NCBI GenBank assembly: GCA_019242435.1
Contig: JAFAVN010000540.1
Coordinates: 1 to 6,933, forward strand
DNA: 6,933 nucleotides
Direction of reading: 5' to 3'
Source of the DNA: Verrucomicrobiota bacterium
GTDB taxonomy: Bacteria > Verrucomicrobiota > Verrucomicrobiia > Chthoniobacterales > JAFAMB01
Shown here: one piece after another, positions 1 to 6,545 of the stretch
Layout: each line of letters starts with the position of its first letter
Position numbering within the stretch: the stretch's first letter is position 1
Notes under the pieces: generated by a model
What the model was told of the DNA's origin: nothing
Databases searched by the model: none
Seen by the model: the letters and a program-made list of their open reading frames with translations, nothing else
Translations under genes and position numbers: made by a program

Positions 1-83
1 CACCAACCGCTTAACCTCAAAATCTTGCGTTTTTCAGAAACTCTGGCTTGGCATCGACAGCCATCTGCGATAATGAAAAAGCC

Positions 84-902
84 GTGTTTGAGCTCACGGT
101 TCTAGGCAGTGGCAGCAGCGGGAACAGTGCTCTCATTGCGACTGAGAATTGCCGCGTTCTGGTCGATATCGGGTTCAGCGCGAGAAAAGTTTGCCAACGT
201 TTAGCTACGGCCGGCGTGGCACCGGAGAGTCTGGACGCCATTCTTCTGACGCACGAGCACAGTGATCACGTTGCTGGTCTCGACGTTTTCAGCCGTAAGT
301 TCAAAATCCCGATTTACGGTAACCGTTTAACTGCCGAAAGCTTGCGAGGCCAAGGGGTAGCAGTGGAGGCGCCCTGGATTTTATTCAATTCCGGTGATTC
401 TTTCACCATTCGAGATCTGGACGTTCAAACGTTTTATGTGCCCCATGATGCCGTCGATCCGGTGGCATTCGTGGTTTCCAGTGGCTACGGCTCAATTGGG
501 TTTCTGACCGATCTTGGGTGTGCGTCCAAACTTGTCCGGGAAAGAATCCGAGAGGTACACACGCTGCTAGTCGAAACAAATCATGACCTGCGCAGGTTGC
601 AGGATGATCCTCGGCGCCCCTGGTCAGTGAAGCAGCGGATCTTATCTCGGCATGGACATCTATCAAACCGCGCCGCCGCGGAACTGGCCGCGGACATCGC
701 CGGGAACTGTTTAGAAAGGGTTGTTCTTGGGCACCTGAGCCGCGACTGCAACACCCCCGAGCTGGCTCTTTCCGCTATGTTAGAGATGGGTCTGGATCGC
801 CTGGAGTTGTTCTGCGCCGAACAACATACAGTAAGTCCACGATTTCTGATCGGACGGGACAGCTCTGGCGCGGACAGCCCGCAGCTTTTTCTGCGATTGT
901 AA
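84..902 (+). CDS. WalJ/YycJ-like MBL-fold metallo-hydrolase (probable DNA exonuclease)
   Basis: Metallo-beta-lactamase-fold protein of the WalJ/YycJ group; characterised members are cytoplasmic 5'-3' exonucleases linked to DNA repair. What is seen (numbering from the GTG at 84, 272 residues): the group-typical N-terminal GSGSSGNS (8-15), the metal-binding motif THEHSDH (56-62), VPHD (109-112) with a further His, GFLTDLG (139-145) with the expected Asp ligand, GHLSN (191-195) and the C-terminal VVLGHLSRD with another His. All the usual ligands are present, so the enzyme should be active. An in-frame TAA at 12 limits the start. The longer option is TTG at 48, which adds 12 residues. GTG at 84 is preferred because homologs begin only a few residues before GSGSSGNS. 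Neither start has a strong Shine-Dalgarno. The walRK-type kinase genes that flank it in Firmicutes are not visible here, so the exonuclease role rests on family alone. Confidence 0.9.
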   Translation: MFELTVLGSGSSGNSALIATENCRVLVDIGFSARKVCQRLATAGVAPESLDAILLTHEHSDHVAGLDVFSRKFKIPIYGNRLTAESLRGQGVAVEAPWILFNSGDSFTIRDLDVQTFYVPHDAVDPVAFVVSSGYGSIGFLTDLGCASKLVRERIREVHTLLVETNHDLRRLQDDPRRPWSVKQRILSRHGHLSNRAAAELAADIAGNCLERVVLGHLSRDCNTPELALSAMLEMGLDRLELFCAEQHTVSPRFLIGRDSSGADSPQLFLRL

Positions 903-1015
903 ACCTTGTTACAAACGCGATGAGCAGTCGCCGGTTGCCCCTGGGAAGCGCCGTCGCGGTGGTGTAGTTCGGAGGGAGCCGCTCGCTTTGTACTATCGAT
1001 GTGCCAGCCCGATAC
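903..1015. other. Convergent intergenic gap
   Basis: This 113-base gap separates the 3' ends of the MBL hydrolase (+) and the DUF2752 gene (-). I see no convincing hairpin with a T-tract and no gene. It presumably holds the 3' ends of both transcripts. Confidence 0.5.
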
Positions 1016-1441
1016 CTACCGCATCGTACACAACAGATAAATCCAGTTGACCAAAACTGCCGCGACGATAACAAACGCCACGATCTGCTGAGTCCACTTC
1101 GGCACAGCGATAAATCTGATCCGTTTAGTGCGAAAAATCAGCACTGCGGCAGCGTACAGATCGAACCCGATAGCACCCAGGTAAACCAAACACATGAGCG
1201 GATTCAACTGAAACGATCTTCCGATATTTCCGTGGGCCAGGGCTAAAGCGCTACGGGTTGATCCACAGGTTGGACACGGGATCCCTAGGAGATGCCGCAC
1301 CCAGCAATGCGGCCAGGGTAAACCAAAGCCAAGCCAGACAAGACAGCCAAGCCCAAACAGGGACGACGCCAATAGGAACCACGGTTCGAAATCGGTCTCA
1401 CCCGGTTTCAATGTTCGAGCCGTGATCCAGCCGCTTCTCAT
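1016..1441 (-). CDS. DUF2752 family small membrane protein
   Basis: Small integral membrane protein (141 residues) of the DUF2752 family, whose function is unknown. What is seen: a hydrophobic segment at about 21-43, then the family hallmark CPTCGSTR (56-63) with its paired cysteines and Thr-Arg, a following N-P (80-81), and two more hydrophobic segments at about 82-103 and 119-138. The cysteines could bind metal or form a disulfide, but that is inference. The frame stays open upstream to 1624, but the ATG at 1441 is chosen because it overlaps the stop of the upstream gene as ATGA. The longer extension would read through the end of that gene as a charged, Cys/Arg-rich tail unlike the family. 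The overlap suggests translational coupling, so the two proteins are probably made together and may work together in the inner membrane. Confidence 0.87.
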   Translation of the reverse strand: MRSGWITARTLKPGETDFEPWFLLASSLFGLGCLVWLGFGLPWPHCWVRHLLGIPCPTCGSTRSALALAHGNIGRSFQLNPLMCLVYLGAIGFDLYAAAVLIFRTKRIRFIAVPKWTQQIVAFVIVAAVLVNWIYLLCTMR

Positions 1442-2322
1442 GATTGTTGTCCGTGAGTAGCCGCCATCATTGACAGCCCAACCAAAGCGCCGACTGCCAG
1501 CAAACAGCAAAGGATAAACGGAGTCAACATGGCGACAGCCGCTTTCCAGCCTTCGGTTCCATGTACCTTCGAAAGTCCGATGATACTTGCAACAAAATAG
1601 AAAATTAACGAGGCGGGTGCGCAAAAGATCAAGTTGAACACTTGTGCTGAGTAGGAGTAACAGACGACCTTATAAGTAGCATCGTACCCTTTGTTCGCGC
1701 CGCCCAGCAGCATCAGGATAAGATGATGAATCCCTGCCATTACGAAGCTAAAGCCCAAACTGATTGCTACCGATAGGATATAGAAGAAAGGAAATGCGAT
1801 CACGATCCCCCAGATCGGTAAGTTAATATTGCGTAGTTCTTCGGAATGCGACCAGTTCTGGGCGAGCGATGGGAACTCCACTAGGGCGGAGGTGATGGTG
1901 GAAATGAGTCCCACGGTTAGCTGAAGCATAATCAAAAATGTGACCGGACGCCGAAGACGGCCATCCACCGGCATTCGAGGAAATGTCTGATGCGGTTCAA
2001 ACAGCACATCTCGAATGGTCATGAAGAATGCCGGGAATAATTTCACCTGAGGCCGCCGCTCCCAGGCAGGCATTACTTCACGTCTTACTACTTCCGCAGT
2101 AACCGACTCTGCCGGGGGCGGAGCCGGATACGAAGGTGGTTGCTCTGCCGGAACTGAAGGAATCTGTACACCAGGGAATTCGGACAATGGCTTCCAACTC
2201 GGCATCCCTTCCTGCCATGCTAAGTCGGTGGCAACAAATTGCCCTTGATCCAGATTACGCTGAACCTCCTCCAGTGTGTAGGTCCCCAGGTTTTGACCCG
2301 CCCGGTTAATCCAAATCTTCAT
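1438..2322 (-). CDS. GYF_2 domain - Yip1-like multipass membrane protein
   Basis: A 294-residue membrane protein with three parts. Residues 1-50 form a GYF_2 (DUF4339) domain, with GTYTLEEV, a following L-x-x-G, and LAWQEGMPSWKPL; these are likely peptide-binding and cytoplasmic. Residues 54-90 are a Pro-rich linker. Residues 95-290 are a Yip1-like region with hydrophobic segments at about 127-148, 168-190, 191-208, 229-250 and 263-286. The initiator is taken as ATG at 2322, where the GYF_2 domain begins. A TTG at 2361 would extend the protein into the heptamer repeat and is rejected. No clear Shine-Dalgarno precedes the ATG. It is the first gene of an operon with the DUF2752 gene. GYF_2 fused to a membrane domain is common in Verrucomicrobiota, Planctomycetes and Bacteroidota, and usually has no assigned role. 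A function in membrane organisation or transport would be a guess by analogy with eukaryotic Yip1. Confidence 0.88.
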   Translation of the reverse strand: MKIWINRAGQNLGTYTLEEVQRNLDQGQFVATDLAWQEGMPSWKPLSEFPGVQIPSVPAEQPPSYPAPPPAESVTAEVVRREVMPAWERRPQVKLFPAFFMTIRDVLFEPHQTFPRMPVDGRLRRPVTFLIMLQLTVGLISTITSALVEFPSLAQNWSHSEELRNINLPIWGIVIAFPFFYILSVAISLGFSFVMAGIHHLILMLLGGANKGYDATYKVVCYSYSAQVFNLIFCAPASLIFYFVASIIGLSKVHGTEGWKAAVAMLTPFILCCLLAVGALVGLSMMAATHGQQS

Positions 2323-2332
2323 GTTTGCATGG

Positions 2333-2361
2333 GTTGTAGAGGGTCGAGGTTCAAGGTTCAA
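2333..2361 (-). promoter_or_regulatory. Possible promoter inside the heptamer array
   Basis: On the minus strand one heptamer supplies TTGAAC (2361-2356, 4 of 6 matches to TTGACA). After exactly 17 bases follows TACAAC (2338-2333, 4 of 6 matches to TATAAT). Transcription would start near 2325, almost at the ATG at 2322. That would give a nearly leaderless mRNA, which fits the absence of a Shine-Dalgarno. The match is modest and unproven. Confidence 0.25.
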
Positions 2362-2382
2362 GGTTCAAAGTTCAAAGTTCAA
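2341..2382. repeat. Heptanucleotide tandem repeat array
   Basis: On the + strand, period 7: AGGTTCA three times (2347-2367), then AAGTTCA twice (2368-2381). It is preceded by the degenerate unit AGGGTCG (2340-2346). On the minus strand the units read TTGAACT, TTGAACT, TTGAACC, TTGAACC, TTGAACC. The array lies 19 bases or more upstream of the Yip1-like gene's ATG. Short heptamer repeats (STRRs) are known from cyanobacterial genomes; this one resembles them in unit length only. Confidence 0.9.
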
Positions 2383-2388
2383 GCTTGG

Positions 2389-2431
2389 GAGGTGTCGTGC
2401 TCCACGGCGCGGCTGCGGTAACCGACACCTC
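2389..2431. repeat. 9-bp inverted repeat next to the heptamers
   Basis: GAGGTGTCG (2389-2397) and CGACACCTC (2423-2431) are perfect reverse complements separated by a 25-base GC-rich spacer. Just downstream is the 8-base palindrome CTCCGGAG (2437-2444). There is no T-tract on either strand, so it does not look like an intrinsic terminator. It could be part of a dispersed intergenic repeat element or a regulatory structure. Confidence 0.55.
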
Positions 2432-2524
2432 TATCGCTCCGGAGGTAGCGGCGACTGTCCCAACGAAGGCGAAGGTATGAGAAGGCCCCGGAATATCCTC
2501 TAGCCTAAGGCGTTGGACCCTGAG

Positions 2525-3229
2525 CTATTTACCGTTCTCCGGGCCGTTCATGAGCGCCAGGATGTGTCGCCTTTTCTGCTCGTAGCTGAGCGCGTGGAAA
2601 TTCCGGATCTCCTCCAGGCGGCGCACTCCGTTAAGGGAATCTAGAAAATGAGTGTAGCCGGCGGCAAGCTCCGTCGTCTCCAAATAACGCTCTCTTAGGT
2701 TGGCGTCCCGATATCCGTTACCGGATCGGGATTCAAACAAGTGAAATCGTAACCAGCGCCGGTCCATCCGGGAAACCTTTTGGCTTCGCCGGAAAAAGGC
2801 AACGTACAAGAGCAGGACCAGGTAGGTATCGACCAGCCCCTGTAATTCCAGATTACGGGCGAAGTCCTCACTATCAATCCGGCGCAGGCCGGCCTTGAAC
2901 TGCAGTCCCGCATGCAACGCATGATTGATTTCTTCTACAAACATGATCAAAGAGCGTATATTCGAATTGGACAGCCCACTCCGGGGGTCGTGCTTTTCCA
3001 ACTGCTCAATGAGCCAGCTTGAGTAGTAGATACCAACATAAAGCCGATCGTCCGCTGTCCTGAGAAAGGTGCGGGCGAGATCGCTCAACTCCCGAGCGGA
3101 TGCGCCGGCCATTCGACTCAGTTGTTCACAACGCGAACTGTCAATCAGGCAATCTTCCAGATTGATCCCGACACTCGCGTAAGTGCGTTCGAACAAACGC
3201 TGCAGTTCGCTGAAAAGAGTCGCATTCAT
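2525..3229 (-). CDS. Conserved-looking helical protein of unknown function with EExxH and ELQxxxD clusters
   Basis: I do not recognise a named family. The product has 234 residues, appears soluble and mostly alpha-helical, and has no signal peptide. A hydrophobic patch at about 133-145 (VDTYLVLLLYVAFF) is too polar at its edges to be a sure membrane helix. Two clusters stand out: FVEEINHALH (97-106), giving E99, E100, H103 and H106; and NLELQGLVDTY (126-136), giving E128, Q130 and D134. A basic C-terminal half contains NLRERYLETTELAAGY. Acidic and His residues spaced this way in neighbouring helices could bind a metal, but that is inference. The ATG at 3229 is chosen because it lies 7 bases after the upstream stop. 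A TTG at 3271 would overlap that gene by 35 bases. Close spacing argues for co-transcription and a shared role with the upstream gene. Confidence 0.75.
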   Translation of the reverse strand: MNATLFSELQRLFERTYASVGINLEDCLIDSSRCEQLSRMAGASARELSDLARTFLRTADDRLYVGIYYSSWLIEQLEKHDPRSGLSNSNIRSLIMFVEEINHALHAGLQFKAGLRRIDSEDFARNLELQGLVDTYLVLLLYVAFFRRSQKVSRMDRRWLRFHLFESRSGNGYRDANLRERYLETTELAAGYTHFLDSLNGVRRLEEIRNFHALSYEQKRRHILALMNGPENGK

Positions 3230-3236
3230 ACCGAGG

Positions 3237-3917
3237 TCAGGTGCAATTGTAAGGATGGTCTCCAAGATCAACTAGCTCGTCTGCCAGCTGATTCAGGGCC
3301 AGACGGCAATCCCGAAAGCGGTCTGCCAACGTCTCGAATAAGGGACCAAGCTCAAATTTCTTGGCCAAGTCATGGGAGGCTGCGGCGTGAAAACTGGTGC
3401 GACCGAGTTCCTCATAGTACGAGCAGCTCGGTGCTCCTCTTTGCCGGCGAAGTTCAATGTTCTCGTGAAACATGCCGGTAACAAAGAGCGCGTAATTTCC
3501 CACGTGACTTTGAATCAAAAACGCTTGATAGGCGGTGGCTCCTTTAAGCGCCAGAAGCAAATCAGACAGGTAGGTAGTCGAAGCTTCTGGAACCGGTGCC
3601 CGTAGCTCGCGCGTGCTGGAGAACCTCTCGAGCAGAGCAGCTACGTAGTCTGATAGCGTTCGATCCTCGATGCCGGCCCGGCGCATCACCAGCCTGGCTA
3701 AAATATAAAAATAAAACTGCGATGAAATGGTCAGGTGGCCGGTATTTTCAAGAATCGCGTAACAGAGTTTCTCGTGATCAAGGATCTGGTCACGCATTTC
3801 TGGATCGGTCAAGAGCTCGACCAAGCTGACTTTTTGCTGGCTGTCCCGCCCTAGAACTCGAACCACGAATTCGAAATCCTGAGCCGTAAACCGGGCCCGA
3901 CAGTTCGGTTGAATCAT
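3237..3917 (-). CDS. Hypothetical protein, first gene of the two-gene unknown operon
   Basis: Not assigned to a named family. The product has 226 residues, is predicted cytoplasmic and mainly helical, with no signal peptide and no clear membrane span. The central to C-terminal core runs HVGNYALFVTGMF (138-150), then RR (157-158), CSYYEELGRTSFH (165-177), and a final helical stretch LGPLFETLADRF. From memory, uncharacterised proteins in other phyla share this pattern of Gly-x-x-x-Leu-Phe, Gly-x-Phe, Tyr-Tyr and Leu-Gly, so I think this is a broad unnamed family; I could not check it. ATG at 3917 is the first start, preceded by a weak purine-rich stretch (AAAGAAAAAG). It overlaps the stop of a short leader ORF as ATGA. 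It is the promoter-proximal gene, with the EExxH protein following after 7 bases. Confidence 0.75.
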   Translation of the reverse strand: MIQPNCRARFTAQDFEFVVRVLGRDSQQKVSLVELLTDPEMRDQILDHEKLCYAILENTGHLTISSQFYFYILARLVMRRAGIEDRTLSDYVAALLERFSSTRELRAPVPEASTTYLSDLLLALKGATAYQAFLIQSHVGNYALFVTGMFHENIELRRQRGAPSCSYYEELGRTSFHAAASHDLAKKFELGPLFETLADRFRDCRLALNQLADELVDLGDHPYNCT

Positions 3918-3961
3918 CGGGACTTTTTCTTTAGCAGATAATGGGCCATCTTGGAAAGCAT
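3914..3961 (-). CDS. Possible 15-residue leader peptide ORF
   Basis: A short ORF (MLSKMAHYLLKKKSR) starts at ATG 3961 and stops at TGA 3916-3914, overlapping the ATG of the 226-residue gene as ATGA. A good Shine-Dalgarno, AAGGGAGG, lies 12 bases before its ATG and is better than anything directly before the larger gene. An in-frame TAG at 3988-3986 shows that it is not the tail of a longer gene. It could couple translation to the next gene, or be chance. The peptide is basic, with KKK near the end. Confidence 0.3.
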   Translation of the reverse strand: MLSKMAHYLLKKKSR

Positions 3962-4092
3962 TGTCTTTTGCTGCCTCCCTTCAGCCTAGAGTTCGGCCAA
4001 ACCTGTGAAGCTGGCTGTAAGTTTGCTGGTTACCGATTGGCGGCTGGTGTTCGAACCAAACGTCGCGGCGTTTCGCAATTCCAATCGTTCCA

Positions 4093-4126
4093 GTATTTCA
4101 AATAAAGTGTAAATCTTATATGTCAC
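4093..4126. promoter_or_regulatory. AT-rich candidate promoter block
   Basis: The most AT-rich stretch of the window, in the divergent gap. On the minus strand, GTGACA (4126-4121, 5 of 6 matches to a -35) is followed after 16 bases by TATTTG (4104-4099, weak -10). On the plus strand TTATAT (4116-4121) could serve as a -10, but no good -35 is seen. Direction and exact elements are uncertain. Confidence 0.3.
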
Positions 4127-4145
4127 CCAGGGTCACATCAGTCAC
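4122..4145. promoter_or_regulatory. Three GTCAC direct repeats at helical spacing
   Basis: GTCAC occurs at 4122-4126, 4132-4136 and 4141-4145, with starts 10 and 9 bases apart, directly beside the AT-rich block. Direct repeats at about one helical turn are typical of binding sites for dimeric or tandem-binding response regulators. The regulator is unknown and the site is inferred from pattern alone. Confidence 0.3.
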
Positions 4146-4214
4146 GAAGCCCTCTCGCACCTCGCCCTTTCGAATCGCTCTTTCTTCTTCTAGACTTTAG
4201 CGGATGGTTGCGAG

Positions 4215-6488
4215 ATGCCGCGGTTCATGGTGATTGTGCGCTGGTTTTTCTTGATCGCCGGGTGCGCAGTCCTAGCCTGGCTCGGCTGGTACGGGTACGC
4301 CAAAGGATTAGGCCGGCATTGGCGGTCTCTACTGGAAAAAGAGTTTGCCAGGTACGGTCTGGCTATCGATGTCGGTAAGATCACCTTGGATCCTTTCCGC
4401 GGCCTCATCGCTCGGGATGTGCAGATCTTTGACAGCCAAGCCGAAGAAAATCTCTTGGCCGAAATCAACCAAGTCTCGCTGGACGTAAATTACGCAAATC
4501 TGTTCCAGCATGGACCCGCCCTTAACGCCGTCGATCTCAGCGGCGCCAGCCTGCTGGTTCCTCTCAATTTTCGAGCGCCGCAGAGCGGCAAAGTCCGGGT
4601 TACCGATTTTCATGCTCGCATCTATTTTCTTCCGGGCCGGATTGAAGTGCGCCAAGCCTCGGCGCTTTTATATGGAATCCGGGTTAACGCCAGCGCTACG
4701 TTTGTAAATCCCACCAGCCTTTCGCAAGCCGTCGCCGAAGTGGCAAATGATCCCGATCCGCCGGACAGGACCGTTTGGTTCGTGTCCCGGTTATTTAATG
4801 AACTCAGGAAGATCCGGTACCGAGAAGCGGCGAACCTGAACTTTTCTTTTCAGATGGATCTAGCGAATCCGCGTGACTGGCGGATCGACGAGGGAAGTTG
4901 GGTGGCGCCGAGTCTAGAGCGAAACGGGGAAGAATTGAAGGATTTAGCTGTCAAATTTGGTTTTGAAAACCATCACTTCAATGTTCGCTCACTTCATCTA
5001 GCTGACGACCGAGGCGAATTGTTCGGGGTCGGAAGTTGGGATGTGACCACCGGTCAAAAAAAGTTCCAACTCCGGAGCAGTCTCGACCTCGCTCGGCTCT
5101 TAGGGGATGAACCCGATATCAGCTGGATTCGAGAGTGGGCCTTCGAAAAAGCGCCCGCGATTGAGGTTCAGGGGGAACTGCTTCGTAACTGGGAACCAAA
5201 AATCATCGGTAAGCTGAGCATTGAACAATTTTCCGTGCGCGGTGTTCCGTTCCAGGGCTTGCGAGCCGAATTCTCCCGACAGGGCGCTTCCTGGATGTTA
5301 TCAAATGTCGAGTTAACCCACCGCACTGGAACGCTCACTGGTGAGATCCTGGATCGGCCGGGAGAATTTCGGGTCCAGCTCCATTCCGCTCTCAATCCCA
5401 GGGCTCTGGTCTCGCTGCTGCCGCCCTGGGCTTTACCTTTCTTTGCTGATTGGGAGTTTCAGACGCCGCCGGTTGTCCAGCTTGATTTATCTGGCCCAAG
5501 TCGGCGCCAACTCCAGGGGACAGGTCAATTCTGGCTAGGGCAAACCCGTTTTCGAGGTTTTCCGCTGAACTCCGGTGAAGGCTCGTTTCGCTTGAACGAT
5601 TCGAGCATCCGGTTTGAAAATTTGCGGATAGCCAGAGATGAAGGATCCGCTGCCGGCTCTTTAGCGCTAAATCTCCGATCGAGACAAGTGGAACAGGTCC
5701 AGGGAGAAGCTCATCTGGAGCCTGATGCTTTAGCAGGATGGCTTGAGCCGTCACTGACCCCGCTGATTGAGCTGTTCCATTTTACGAAAATCCCGACTAC
5801 CAAAATTGAATCTCCCACGCCGGAAGAAAACTCGAAAATTACCCTGCAAATCAATGCGGTCGCACCTTTCAATTACCGGTGTGGGCGATTTGATCTGCCC
5901 CTCAAATCCGCAGTGCTCCTGATAAAGGGGAACTCTGATCAAGCGAATCTGTCTATCTCCAGGGGACAAATCTCAGACGGCACGTGCAACATTCTTGTGC
6001 AACGGGGTGGATCGCTGTCCGGCGGGTCGACGAAGTCGGTGATTACTTTTGACCAAGCTCCCATTGGCGATCTGGCGGCCGAATTTTCGATGCTGGAGGG
6101 TAGCGAGGGTAAGTTAAGCGGATCGCTCAAAATGAAAGTGTCAAACGCGCATCCGGCTGCCGACAAGGTTGAAGGAAAATTATCCTTTGCGGGAGTTGAT
6201 CTCCATCAATGCCGATTTTTTCAGCATGGATCCAAGCGATTGGGGGCGGCGGGCTTTGGCAGTACTGGCGATGTAGGCCTGGAGTTTCAGTCAGATATCG
6301 GGCAAGTAAATGTTAGTCGGTTTACTTTGAGTTCTGGTGGACATTTTCTTGACCTTTCCGGAACCGTAGATGTAACAGGTGGCGCACTGAAGCTTTCCGG
6401 GCTGCTAGATGATGGAGCAGCCGCCGTAAGCGTGTCCGGAGACATGAACGATCCTGAGTGGGAGATTATCGCGTTCCGCCAAAACTAG
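4215..6488 (+). CDS. AsmA-like envelope protein, N-terminally anchored
   Basis: A 757-residue protein that fits the AsmA/YhdP/TamB-like superfamily, whose members bridge or act at the inner membrane-periplasm interface and are implicated in lipid transport and outer-membrane homeostasis. What is seen: one N-terminal membrane helix (about 5-28) with no obvious cleavage site, so a signal anchor. Next comes the AsmA-type opening, GLAIDVGKITLDPFRGLIARDVQIFD (stretch near 48-73), followed by repeated short beta-strand-like segments such as GELFGVGSWDVTTG, TGTLTGEIL and GSAAGSLALN. The C-terminus is a Gly/Ser/Leu-rich run, SSGGHFLDLSGTVDVTGGALKLSGLL, ending in DPEWEIIAFRQN. The repeated beta pattern suggests an elongated beta groove. 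Start ATG at 4215 has only a weak GCGAG before it; ATG at 4227 (residue 5) is an alternative. It is monocistronic here, opposed by a converging aldolase gene. Assignment to a specific subfamily is not possible by eye. Confidence 0.75.
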   Translation: MPRFMVIVRWFFLIAGCAVLAWLGWYGYAKGLGRHWRSLLEKEFARYGLAIDVGKITLDPFRGLIARDVQIFDSQAEENLLAEINQVSLDVNYANLFQHGPALNAVDLSGASLLVPLNFRAPQSGKVRVTDFHARIYFLPGRIEVRQASALLYGIRVNASATFVNPTSLSQAVAEVANDPDPPDRTVWFVSRLFNELRKIRYREAANLNFSFQMDLANPRDWRIDEGSWVAPSLERNGEELKDLAVKFGFENHHFNVRSLHLADDRGELFGVGSWDVTTGQKKFQLRSSLDLARLLGDEPDISWIREWAFEKAPAIEVQGELLRNWEPKIIGKLSIEQFSVRGVPFQGLRAEFSRQGASWMLSNVELTHRTGTLTGEILDRPGEFRVQLHSALNPRALVSLLPPWALPFFADWEFQTPPVVQLDLSGPSRRQLQGTGQFWLGQTRFRGFPLNSGEGSFRLNDSSIRFENLRIARDEGSAAGSLALNLRSRQVEQVQGEAHLEPDALAGWLEPSLTPLIELFHFTKIPTTKIESPTPEENSKITLQINAVAPFNYRCGRFDLPLKSAVLLIKGNSDQANLSISRGQISDGTCNILVQRGGSLSGGSTKSVITFDQAPIGDLAAEFSMLEGSEGKLSGSLKMKVSNAHPAADKVEGKLSFAGVDLHQCRFFQHGSKRLGAAGFGSTGDVGLEFQSDIGQVNVSRFTLSSGGHFLDLSGTVDVTGGALKLSGLLDDGAAAVSVSGDMNDPEWEIIAFRQN

Positions 6489-6545
6489 CCTAAAAGCCGA
6501 CATCTGCCGCTTCCCCTTTCGCCATAGGGTCTCCTTTTTGTCGAG
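6489..6545. other. Short convergent intergenic gap
   Basis: These 57 bases lie between the ends of the AsmA-like gene (+) and the aldolase gene (-). A 4-bp stem (CCCT 6514-6517, AGGG 6526-6529) followed by TTTTT (6534-6538) is too weak to call a terminator with confidence. Confidence 0.4.

Larger units (their letters stand above)
3962..4214. other. Divergent intergenic region
   Basis: The region lies between the minus-strand unknown operon and the plus-strand AsmA-like gene, so it should hold promoters for both. It contains the Shine-Dalgarno of the leader ORF near 3974-3981, an 8-base palindrome GTTCGAAC (4049-4056), an AT-rich block (4093-4121) and three GTCAC repeats (4122-4145). I found no convincing full gene or RNA in it. 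Confidence 0.5.

Noticed and set aside
775..1074. 99-codon minus-strand ORF overlapping the end of the MBL gene
   Set aside because: It is antisense to a well-supported coding frame, is Arg/Thr/Cys-rich and has no recognisable domain.
1442..1624. Longer N-terminus for the DUF2752 protein
   Set aside because: It would overlap the Yip1-like gene by over 180 bases and adds a composition unlike the family; the ATGA start is better.
2341..2382. CRISPR-like array
   Set aside because: The units are seven bases long with no spacers, so this is a simple tandem repeat.
2239..2503. Plus-strand ORFs across the heptamer array
   Set aside because: They translate the repeat as a short repetitive peptide, begin inside the opposite-strand gene, and have no domain features.
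4046..4058. tRNA T-arm-like sequence (GTTCGAAC)
   Set aside because: It is a bare palindrome. No acceptor, D or anticodon arm can be found around it on either strand.
6513..6538. Possible terminator between the AsmA-like and aldolase genes
   Set aside because: The stem is only four base pairs with an eight-base loop, and other bases separate it from the T-run.
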